NCBI GenBank assembly: GCA_032251335.1
Contig: JAVVDW010000015.1
Location: forward strand, 1-64,000
Origin: UM-FILTER-40-17 sp032251335
GTDB taxonomy: Bacteria; Bacteroidota; Bacteroidia; Flavobacteriales; Flavobacteriaceae
Direction: 5' to 3'
DNA: 64,000 bases
Each line of letters opens with the position of its first letter. Positions within the stretch are counted from its first letter, which is position 1. This document shows positions 8,415 through 15,595 of the stretch, piece by piece. The translations under genes and the position numbers were made by a program. Below the pieces are notes generated by a model that saw only the letters and a list, made by a program, of their open reading frames with translations, ran no database searches and was not told the origin of the DNA.

Positions 8415-8502
8415 ATGAAACACCCATGTACAAATTTTGCACTCAGGAGCATGATTGTTTAGGGTGTTCCATCTGACCTTTGAAAACAATAAAAATAAAC
8501 AG
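8415..8502 (+). repeat. Start-codon-abutting repeat, short unit (88 bp)
   Basis: The unit begins ATGAAACACCCATGT and ends AAAAATAAACAG, exactly at the ATG of the permease gene. It is about 85-90% identical by eye to 22152-22241. AACACCC near the start can pair with GGGTGTT in the middle. The unit carries a 15-codon mini-ORF beginning M-K-H-P-C. It separates an ATPase gene from its permease gene, so it lies inside a presumed operon. Confidence 0.85.
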
Positions 8503-9333
8503 ATGAAAAGACTCCTTCAGATAGAATTTCAAAAGATTTTTCTCAATCGCGCGTCCCGATTGCTAACCATTAGTTACTTTATCTTGCTCACAGCCATCGC
8601 GCTCATTGCGTCTATTGAGTTCGATATTGGTCAGATTCATTTCAGAATCGCCGACCAGGGGATTTTTAACTTTCCGTATATCTGGCATTTCAACACTTGG
8701 GTAGCAGCCTTACTCAAACTGTTTTTGGCTATCGTCATCGTTTCAATGATGGCCAATGAATACAGTTACAGAACCCTAAAACAGAATTTGATAGATGGTC
8801 TCAGCAAGAGAGAGTTTATCCTTTCCAAGTTTTACACAGTCGTTGTTTTTGCAGGTGTATCTACCATCTTTGTTTTTATCGTGTCTTTGGTTTTGGGTTT
8901 GATATTTTCAGATTTCACAGAGGTTTCCATCATCTTTTCTGATTTGGAATATTTGGCAGCGTTTTTTGTCAAACTGTGCGGATTTTTTTCGCTTTGTTTG
9001 TTGTTGGGCATCTGGGTTAAGCGTTCTGCCTTTGCCTTGGGCTTTTTGATTTTGCTGTCGATTGCAGAAGGCATAGCGTATCTTTTTATACGCTCCCAAT
9101 CCGATTCGAAGTTGGCAGACTCCATTTCACAATTTTTCCCGATGACTGCCATGAGCAACCTAATCAAAGAACCATTTTCGAGACTTTCTGGGGTGAAAAC
9201 GCTTGCCAATCAGGTAGGCGAGGAGCTGGTCAAAGACCATCAAATCTACCTTTGGCAAATTGCCATAGTTTTGGTTTGGACCGCATTTTTTGTTTGGGCA
9301 TCTTATCGTTTGTTGGAAAAACGCGATCTTTAA
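8503..9333 (+). CDS. ABC-2 type transporter permease
   Basis: The 276-residue protein has six predicted membrane helices: residues about 20-40, 65-85, 110-135, 140-165, 175-195 and 250-270. A large extracytoplasmic loop lies between the first two and a soluble stretch before the last. This is the ABC-2 exporter membrane fold and the partner of the upstream ATPase. I chose the ATG at 8503 (MKRLLQIEFQKIF) over an in-frame start at 8455 because the earlier codons belong to the dispersed repeat and because MKRLLQIE is the usual beginning. Its TAA is immediately followed by the stop of convergent pxpC with no spacer. Confidence 0.9.
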   Translation: MKRLLQIEFQKIFLNRASRLLTISYFILLTAIALIASIEFDIGQIHFRIADQGIFNFPYIWHFNTWVAALLKLFLAIVIVSMMANEYSYRTLKQNLIDGLSKREFILSKFYTVVVFAGVSTIFVFIVSLVLGLIFSDFTEVSIIFSDLEYLAAFFVKLCGFFSLCLLLGIWVKRSAFALGFLILLSIAEGIAYLFIRSQSDSKLADSISQFFPMTAMSNLIKEPFSRLSGVKTLANQVGEELVKDHQIYLWQIAIVLVWTAFFVWASYRLLEKRDL

Positions 9334-10179
9334 TCAGTTTAGCAATGAAAAGCGGATGCCGTCGCCTTCTCTCTTCTGCGCCAATATATTGATGGCTGTA
9401 TCGGTGAGTTGCAATATGCGCGGATAGCCACCTGTGGTTTGTGCATCTCGCATCAAAATCATGAGTCCGCCCGAAGGTGTCAGCTGAACAGTGCCGGGCA
9501 AAGTGGGCGAAGTCAACATATCCACTTTGTTTTCGGAAATTTTTTCTTCCAACTTATACGCCATGCGGTTGTTTTCGTGGCCTACATGAAAAGTAAGTTC
9601 TGTAATTTTTTTGCACATTTCAGTCGTCAAGCAATCATACTCGGGCCCTTTTAAAACCTCTAACAGATTTGTCGTGAGTGTGCTGTCGTCGTGCTTTACA
9701 TGCGCATGTCCGGAGGGCAAAAACTCGGTTTCTTTTAGCATCAACTCCTGATTTTTATAAAGTTTGTCCGTATGGGTTATTTCCGGATAAAAGGAACGGC
9801 TGCCTAAAATTTTTTCGGTTTGAAAGCCGGCTTGCACAGCCAAATAAAGCCGCGCACCTTTTTCGATGGTGTCTATTTCTAGGCTTTGACCGGCTTTTAT
9901 TTGAAACGGAATGCAGTGGGCTCTGATTTCGCCATCTAGTTTGAGGTGGGCTTCCGCGCCATAAGTAACAACCCGGGTGTTGATGCCAAACATAAGCGTT
10001 GGCCCTTTGAGTGAAATTTCCATCACGGCATCTTCCGGTTGGTTGCCCAACAAAGCGTTGGCAAAACGTGCAGCAAACGCATCCATATATCCGGAAACAG
10101 GCACGCCGATATCCCGATAACCAAAGCGACCGGCATCTTGAATGGTGGTGTAAAATCCGGGATGGATGACTCTAAGCAT
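9334..10179 (-). CDS. pxpC: 5-oxoprolinase subunit PxpC (KipA-like)
   Basis: The 281-residue protein belongs to the carboxyltransferase-like family shared with urea amidolyase. It begins VIHPGFYTTIQDAGRFGYRD, the family signature, and contains PVSGYMDAFA and the C-terminal LMRDAQTTGGYPRI. PxpA, PxpB and PxpC together hydrolyse 5-oxoproline to glutamate at the cost of ATP. It is the last gene of the AraC-nramp-pxpABC operon and overlaps pxpB by 8 bases. No terminator is seen: the convergent ABC permease ends on the neighbouring base. Confidence 0.95.
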   Translation of the reverse strand: MLRVIHPGFYTTIQDAGRFGYRDIGVPVSGYMDAFAARFANALLGNQPEDAVMEISLKGPTLMFGINTRVVTYGAEAHLKLDGEIRAHCIPFQIKAGQSLEIDTIEKGARLYLAVQAGFQTEKILGSRSFYPEITHTDKLYKNQELMLKETEFLPSGHAHVKHDDSTLTTNLLEVLKGPEYDCLTTEMCKKITELTFHVGHENNRMAYKLEEKISENKVDMLTSPTLPGTVQLTPSGGLMILMRDAQTTGGYPRILQLTDTAINILAQKREGDGIRFSLLN

Positions 10180-10903
10180 GTTCCTGTAAATTTTCCATTT
10201 GAAAGATTCCCGATTTTACCTGTATGGTAATCAATTCATGTTCCTCTTCTGAGATTGAAGAAAACCGGATGGTGTCGCCTACGCTGATGGGGCATGGCTT
10301 TTTTCGGTGTGCATCAAACAATTGTACAGGCGCGTTTCCTATTAAATGCCATCCACCCGGCGATTCCTGCGGGTACACACCGGTCTGTTGTCCGCCAATG
10401 CCCACGCTTCCTTTAGGAACTTTTGGTCTCGGTTCGCTGTGTCTGGGCATCCATAATTTTTGCTCGAGACCGCCGAGATACATAAAACCCGGCAAAAACC
10501 CGATAGCAAAAACCCGGTACACTGCCGATGTGTGTAGCCGAATCAAATCGGTCTGGCTCATTTGTTTTTGTGCGCAAAACGCCTCTAAATCCCAACCCAC
10601 TTTATGGTTGTAAAGCACCGGAATCTTCCACTGTTTTGGTTTGATGTTTAAAAACTCACGAGATTGGTAAAGTTGCTTGAGGGTTTTGACCGTTTCTTTA
10701 AAATCGATTTTGTTTTTGTAGATAAGTAGCAAAGACCGATAGGCCATTACGGATTCGCAGGGCTGTTGTTTGGCAACCTTAAATTTGAAGGCGCGTATGT
10801 CTTGTAAAATAGCTTCTGATATTTCTTCGGGCCATTCAATAAGTATTGCACTGTCGGAGTACGGAAAAAAACGAAGCGAAAAGTTGCTCTCAGTTGGATG
10901 CAT
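10172..10903 (-). CDS. pxpB: 5-oxoprolinase subunit PxpB (KipI-like)
   Basis: The 243-residue subunit is the allophanate-hydrolase subunit-1/KipI type. The core IGFLPGFMYLGGL and the PRPKVPKGSVGIGGQQTGVYP segment near the middle are diagnostic and supply the cyclophilin-like fold. The segment GGWHLIGNAP follows. In Bacillus the orthologue also acts as the KipI kinase inhibitor, but with PxpA and PxpC adjacent the enzymatic role is the natural reading. It overlaps pxpA by 14 bases and pxpC by 8, which fits co-translation of a complex. Confidence 0.95.
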   Translation of the reverse strand: MHPTESNFSLRFFPYSDSAILIEWPEEISEAILQDIRAFKFKVAKQQPCESVMAYRSLLLIYKNKIDFKETVKTLKQLYQSREFLNIKPKQWKIPVLYNHKVGWDLEAFCAQKQMSQTDLIRLHTSAVYRVFAIGFLPGFMYLGGLEQKLWMPRHSEPRPKVPKGSVGIGGQQTGVYPQESPGGWHLIGNAPVQLFDAHRKKPCPISVGDTIRFSSISEEEHELITIQVKSGIFQMENLQEHA

Positions 10904-11621
10904 CGGAAAGCGATTTTACAACATCTTGTATGGTTTGCGCGGCCATTGGATGATCCGAATGAAAGCAATACGTATCAGCAAATACCGGAATTTCTTTACC
11001 GGAAAGGGTTCGGATTTTATGATGCACCATCATGTTTTCCAGATGGGCGCTTATTTTAGGAGCTTCATGAATCACAGCATCTGGCATCTCTCTGGATACT
11101 AATTGGTAATCATCTAAATAATTTCGGTCTGCAAAGGCTTCTTTTTTGACTTGAAAACCTGCATCCATCGCCATTTTGGAAAAAGAGGAACCATAGGCGG
11201 CATATAAAAAAACTTCATTTTTACAATGGGCTATTGCTTTTAAAAATGCAGAAGCTAATAGCCTGTTTTGAGACAAATCGTTGTATAATGCACCATGAGG
11301 TTTTATGTGTTGTAAGCGAATGTCTTTCGCATCCAAGATGTCTTTTAAGCTTTTTATCTGATCTTTGATACTGTCAATAAGTTGGGCATGCGGCATGTTC
11401 ATCGACTTCCGTCCGAAGTGTTTTTTGTCGGGATAAGCAGGATGCGCACCAATTTCAACCTCAAATTTAGCAGCCAGTTCCACGGTTTTTTGTATGGTTT
11501 CCGAATCACCCGCATGACCACCACAGGCGATATTACAAGCTTGAATATACGGCATAATGGCAGTTTCGTTGCCAAAACCTTCCCCTAAATCACAGTTGAT
11601 ATGTATTTTTTTTAAAACCAT
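10890..11621 (-). CDS. pxpA: 5-oxoprolinase subunit PxpA (LamB/YcsF)
   Basis: The 243-residue protein is a LamB/YcsF-family TIM-like barrel. It opens with INCDLGEGFG and shows NIACGGHAGD near residues 30-40, IGAHPAYPDK and the IKPHGALYN motif, all expected for the catalytic subunit of the PxpABC 5-oxoprolinase. 5-Oxoproline forms spontaneously from glutamine and glutamate, so the complex mainly removes a damage product and returns glutamate. The start overlaps the 3' end of the Nramp-like gene by 10 bases. The gene order transporter-pxpA-pxpB-pxpC suggests the substrate may also be taken up. Confidence 0.96.
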   Translation of the reverse strand: MVLKKIHINCDLGEGFGNETAIMPYIQACNIACGGHAGDSETIQKTVELAAKFEVEIGAHPAYPDKKHFGRKSMNMPHAQLIDSIKDQIKSLKDILDAKDIRLQHIKPHGALYNDLSQNRLLASAFLKAIAHCKNEVFLYAAYGSSFSKMAMDAGFQVKKEAFADRNYLDDYQLVSREMPDAVIHEAPKISAHLENMMVHHKIRTLSGKEIPVFADTYCFHSDHPMAAQTIQDVVKSLSDASN

Positions 11622-12826
11622 CCAAAAACATTAGCCAACATTCTTAATCCCAAGGCTAAAGTTATAAAAATGATGATACTGGTCAAAATATTTTGCCACA
11701 TCTTATTTTTAAATTTGCCCATAGCCACAGTATTGTTGACGGCCCACCAAAGAAATCCTGCAATGATAGGAAGTAAAATGCCATTGGCAGCTTGTGCAAA
11801 AGTGATAATGTATATGGGGTCGAATTGCAGGGAAGCGACACCCAAACCAAAAACAACTACCCCGAGGCTGACGGCTTTAAGTCTTTTGTCGTGTAGGTTT
11901 CCGGTCCAGCCCATACAACCTCGCGCCACATACGCCGCGGCTATAGGCGCGGTGACCGAGGAGGTGAGTCCGGCTGCAAAAAGGCCGACGCCTAAGAAAT
12001 ACTTGGCACTTTGGCCATAAATAGGGGTAAGACCTTCAGCCAAATCCAAGGCAGAACGAATGTCTGTGAGCCCGCTTCCGGCTGCAGCTACAAGAATACT
12101 CATAGAGATCAAACCACCCACGGCTATTGAAACGATGGTGTCTGTTCGAACGGTTTTGACGGCTGCGGGATCTTGCCATTTTTCTTTTACCAGCGCGGCG
12201 TGCAGAAACAGGTTGTAAGGCACTATCGTAGTACCTACCAAAGCAGCGATGGTAAGCAGGCTGCCTTTTGGGAAATTCGGCACAAAAAGACCTTGGATGA
12301 TTGCAGTCAAAGAAGGTTTAATCAGTATGGCAGTGACCAAAAATGATATACTCATCAATAAAACCAAGCCAATCATTATTTTTTGGATGCTTTGAAAATC
12401 ACCAAAACCCACTATGAGTATTGCCAACAAACCCATACTTATTTTTACCCAAGTTAGGTTGTCCAATGCAAAAACACTTTGGATGCCCAGCGCAGCACCA
12501 TTGAGGTTTCCGGCTTCGTAAGCGGCATTGCCAATGATAATCGCCGAAAAAATCAACACCAGTGAAGTGATTCTCACAAGCGGGTTTTTTATATGTAGCC
12601 GAATGTTTTCTGCCAATCCGTTTTGGGTAATGATGCCTAACCTGGCAGCCATTTCTTGCAGAACAGCAGTGGCCAGAACGGATAGCAACAAAGCCCAGAG
12701 AAGGCTAAAGCCAAATTGTGCGCCGGCTATGGAACAAACCGTAACCGTTCCCGGGCCTATAAAAGCTGCGGTGACCAGCGAACCCGGTCCGAATTTTTTG
12801 GAAAGGAGCGTTTTGATACGTGTCAA
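11612..12826 (-). CDS. Nramp-family transporter lacking canonical metal motifs
   Basis: A 404-residue membrane protein with about eleven helices that aligns along its length with MntH/Nramp, for example QNGLAENIRLH where MntH has KNLAEQIRDH. Both metal-coordinating motifs are replaced: helix 1 has GPGT (residues 24-27) instead of DPGN, and helix 6 has VPYN instead of MPHN. The usual Mn2+/Fe2+ ligands are therefore missing. Placement between an AraC regulator and pxpABC suggests a different cargo, possibly 5-oxoproline, but that is inference. The start is a TTG directly abutting the regulator's TAA; no ATG exists upstream of the conserved FGPG segment. Confidence 0.88.
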   Translation of the reverse strand: MTRIKTLLSKKFGPGSLVTAAFIGPGTVTVCSIAGAQFGFSLLWALLLSVLATAVLQEMAARLGIITQNGLAENIRLHIKNPLVRITSLVLIFSAIIIGNAAYEAGNLNGAALGIQSVFALDNLTWVKISMGLLAILIVGFGDFQSIQKIMIGLVLLMSISFLVTAILIKPSLTAIIQGLFVPNFPKGSLLTIAALVGTTIVPYNLFLHAALVKEKWQDPAAVKTVRTDTIVSIAVGGLISMSILVAAAGSGLTDIRSALDLAEGLTPIYGQSAKYFLGVGLFAAGLTSSVTAPIAAAYVARGCMGWTGNLHDKRLKAVSLGVVVFGLGVASLQFDPIYIITFAQAANGILLPIIAGFLWWAVNNTVAMGKFKNKMWQNILTSIIIFITLALGLRMLANVFGWF

Positions 12827-13693
12827 TTAGAGTACTTTTTTGATGCCGGAAAATTCTTCTCTATATGCGGAAGGTGTTTCGTTTTTGGCTTTTTTAAACA
12901 CACGGTTGAAATGCGCCAAATTGTTGAAACCCGATTTGAAAGCTATTTCAGAAATGCTCATGTCGCTTTCTATGAGCCACCTACTGGCGAAACCCAGGCG
13001 AATGTCGTTTAGAAAATCGACAAAAGTGCGGTTGGTGTGTTTTTTCAAAAATCGATTGAGCGAAACCACACTCATATTTACGTGATCGGCAACATCTGCC
13101 AAAAGTATTTTTGAGTCGAAATGGGCGGTCAGGTATTCGTAGAGAAGCTCTAGCCTTTTGTTTTTTTCCGTATTGAATAGTTTTTTATCGGGCTGGTTGA
13201 GGACGCGTTGGTGTTCGGAAATGGCCAATTTATAAATGATGGTAAAAAATGAAAGATGGGTTTCTAAGCTTTCATCACCTGTGAGCCTTTGCAAATCGGG
13301 CATGACGCTTTTGGCGGTTTCCTGTGAGAACAACACGCCGTATCTTGCCCTGTTCAACAAGTCTTTTATAGGTTTTGCGATTCTTCTGTTCAGAAAACTT
13401 TCTTCAAAGAGATTTTCCTGAAATTGTATGGTGATTTCGTGGATGTTTTCGCTTTTGCATTTATACATTTCCCAACAATGTGAAAGGTTTGGCCCAACAA
13501 GAACCAATTCATGCGCGCCAATCTCCTCCATGTGGTTGCCAATTACGCGTCTGACACCGTCTGCTCGGCGAATAAAATTGAGTTCGAACTCCGGGTGAAA
13601 ATGCAACGGATAATCGAAATCGTCTTTAATTCTTTCATAAATCAAAAAGGTGTCTTGTGGCGTAATCGATGTGATTTCTCTAAAAGGCTTCAT
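12827..13693 (-). CDS. AraC-family transcriptional regulator
   Basis: The 288-residue regulator has an N-terminal cupin-like sensor (FHPEFELNFI at about 32-41, GPNLSHCWE at about 85-93) and a C-terminal double helix-turn-helix: LADVADHVNMSVVSLNRFLKKH and ISEIAFKSGFNNLAHFNRVFKK. It is the first gene of the operon carrying the transporter and pxpABC, so it probably controls that operon in response to a small ligand. I chose the ATG at 13693 (MKPFREITS). An in-frame ATG at 13759 would put a hydrophobic tail on the sensor domain and lies upstream of the -7 box at 13721-13728. Confidence 0.92.
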   Translation of the reverse strand: MKPFREITSITPQDTFLIYERIKDDFDYPLHFHPEFELNFIRRADGVRRVIGNHMEEIGAHELVLVGPNLSHCWEMYKCKSENIHEITIQFQENLFEESFLNRRIAKPIKDLLNRARYGVLFSQETAKSVMPDLQRLTGDESLETHLSFFTIIYKLAISEHQRVLNQPDKKLFNTEKNKRLELLYEYLTAHFDSKILLADVADHVNMSVVSLNRFLKKHTNRTFVDFLNDIRLGFASRWLIESDMSISEIAFKSGFNNLAHFNRVFKKAKNETPSAYREEFSGIKKVL

Positions 13694-13720
13694 TTTTTTA
13701 ACAATTTGTTGCAATATATG

Positions 13721-13728
13721 CAAATATA
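13721..13728 (-). promoter_or_regulatory. Candidate -7 element of the AraC-nramp-pxpABC operon
   Basis: CAAATATA on the plus strand is TATATTTG on the minus strand, an exact TAnnTTTG match 27 bases before the chosen ATG. The nearest upstream TTG (13757-13759) is 28 bases away, longer than the usual spacing, which fits a promoter that needs an activator. Confidence 0.5.
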
Positions 13729-13860
13729 GGATTAAGAAATGATTAAATAAGATTAACAAAAACTTAACAAGCTGTCTAATTTCGAATCTTTAAAAAGTGC
13801 TTGTTAAAATTATTAATAACGCAGTTCATTCAGTAATTAAATTCGATTCACACAAAAATA

Positions 13861-15048
13861 ATGCACAAAGGCAGTAAAGTTGGCGGTTTAATTGTTAAAA
13901 TTCTGGTGGTTATAACCCATGTTTTTATGATGATATCTTGTAAATCTTTGCCTCCGATAACTGATGCGTCCTTTGTGCCGGATGGAAAACTTGTAGATGC
14001 AAAGGCTACAGAAAACACCAGGCATCTTTATGCAAAACTGCAAAAAATTGGCACTTCCGGCTTTGCCATTGGTCATCAGGATGCTACAGCCTATGGCGTA
14101 GGATGGAAATACACCGACAATAGGTTGGTATATTGGAGTGATATTAAAGATGTGGCAGGTGATTATCCTGCTGTTTACGGATTTGATGTGGGACACATAG
14201 AGTTGGGTCATGCGTACAACTTAGACACCGTATCTTTTACCCTGATGCGCGATTTGATAATTAAAGCGCATGAGAAGGGCGGTATTGTCACTATCAGTTG
14301 GCATTTGGACAATCCGGTTTCCGGGGGTAGCTCCTGGCAAACCACAGCAGCGGTTACGCAGATTTTGAAAGGAGGTTCGCACCGCGACAAATATGAACTT
14401 TGGGTGGCCCGTTTGGCTGCTTTTTTAAACGGTTTAGAGGCTTTTGATGGCAGTAAAATACCGATTGTTTTCAGGCCTTTCCACGAGATGAACGGTTCGT
14501 GGTTTTGGTGGGGTGGCAGCCATGTTTCGCCATCGGCTTACAAGGCACTTTGGGTAGAGACTTTGGATCTGTTGATGAACAAACACAACATTCACCATCT
14601 CATCTATGCCTACGCGCCCAATACCATTTCCGACGAGCATGATTTTTACAAATACTATCCCGGCGATCGGTTTGTAGATGTTTTGGGTGTGGATATATAC
14701 AACCACGGAGGCAACGAAAATTACCTCAAAAACCTAAAACAAAATTTGACCGTTTTGAGGCAAATCGCCACGCAGAAGAAAAAGGTATTTGCGTTGACTG
14801 AGACGGGCAGCAACAAGCCTCCAACAATAGATTGGTGGACAAAATACCTGTATCCGGGTGTGAAAGATTCGGGAATAGCTTGGCTACTGTTGTGGAGAAA
14901 TGCCCATACCAAACACTATTTCGCGCCCTATCCGGGAGAATCCAGTGCGGCAGATTTTCAGATTTTTAGAGATTATAAAGACACCTTATTTCTCGGAGAC
15001 ATCAAAGCCATTTTAGAACAACCGATAAGCGGGTCTCAAAAGCAATGA
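13861..15048 (+). CDS. GH26 glycoside hydrolase lipoprotein (beta-mannanase type)
   Basis: The 395-residue protein is a family 26 glycoside hydrolase, a clan GH-A barrel that usually cleaves beta-1,4-mannan. FRPFHEMNGSWFWWG (residues 204-218) holds the acid/base Glu209, and ALTETG (311-316) holds the nucleophile Glu314. TISWHLDNP and the aromatic YWS and WWG residues fit substrate-binding strands. The N-terminus is a lipoprotein signal with a lipidated Cys27 (MMISC), so the enzyme is membrane-anchored, perhaps on the surface. It lies upstream of a SusC/SusD pair in the same direction, as in a polysaccharide utilisation locus. Mannan is the likely substrate, but other GH26 specificities exist. 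Confidence 0.9.
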   Translation: MHKGSKVGGLIVKILVVITHVFMMISCKSLPPITDASFVPDGKLVDAKATENTRHLYAKLQKIGTSGFAIGHQDATAYGVGWKYTDNRLVYWSDIKDVAGDYPAVYGFDVGHIELGHAYNLDTVSFTLMRDLIIKAHEKGGIVTISWHLDNPVSGGSSWQTTAAVTQILKGGSHRDKYELWVARLAAFLNGLEAFDGSKIPIVFRPFHEMNGSWFWWGGSHVSPSAYKALWVETLDLLMNKHNIHHLIYAYAPNTISDEHDFYKYYPGDRFVDVLGVDIYNHGGNENYLKNLKQNLTVLRQIATQKKKVFALTETGSNKPPTIDWWTKYLYPGVKDSGIAWLLLWRNAHTKHYFAPYPGESSAADFQIFRDYKDTLFLGDIKAILEQPISGSQKQ

Positions 15049-15527
15049 TACAATTTTGGTCAACATGATGAGCGGATATACTGTATGTAAGAGGTTGTGA
15101 AATCTTTATTAATTGAGAAAATATTAATGATTTTACAGTTCGAAAGAAACAGAGAGAAGTTAAAAATATTTTTTTGTAATAATGTGGTCTGATGGTTTGG
15201 GATTGGCACAACAAGAAAATGGGGGCAACGTAAACAAACATAATTTCTGTGAATTTTTACATACAAAAAGCGATGGGTTTCTAACTTCTAAATAACTGAA
15301 TTGTTTTCGAAAACGTTTGAAATATGGTGCTGACAAATATTAAATTTTTATTAACCTTTTAACAGTCGTTTTGTGTTGTCTGTCGATTAATTGCTGTTTT
15401 GTGTAGAAAATGAATCATAAAATCTGAATAAAATAAATAAGTTTAACCTCAAATTAATTAGTAAAATTTTTGAAAAAAAATGATAATTAACACCTAATTC
15501 GAATTAATCCTTAAAACCAGTTAGCTT
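15049..15527 (+). promoter_or_regulatory. Long leader/control region before susC
   Basis: This AT-rich region has no reading frame worth calling. Two palindromes stand out. TTCGAAAACGTTTGAA at 15306-15321 has an AAACGTTT core of the kind bound by LacI-family proteins, and TAATTCGAATTA at 15495-15506 is a perfect 12-base palindrome about 90 bases before susC. No clear TTG/TAnnTTTG pair is present. A LacI-type gene lies downstream at 21373. Confidence 0.35.
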
Positions 15528-15593
15528 ATGAATGAACTATCAAATCGAATCATTAAACAACAAAATCAAATTTCAAGAAACTTAAAACCTTAA
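15528..15593 (+). other. Upstream mini-ORF in the susC leader
   Basis: An ATG at 15528 opens a 21-codon frame (beginning MNELSNRIIK) that stops with TAA two bases before the susC ATG. A second overlapping ATG four bases on opens another short frame. Whether either is translated cannot be told from sequence. Confidence 0.35.
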
Positions 15594-15595
15594 TT

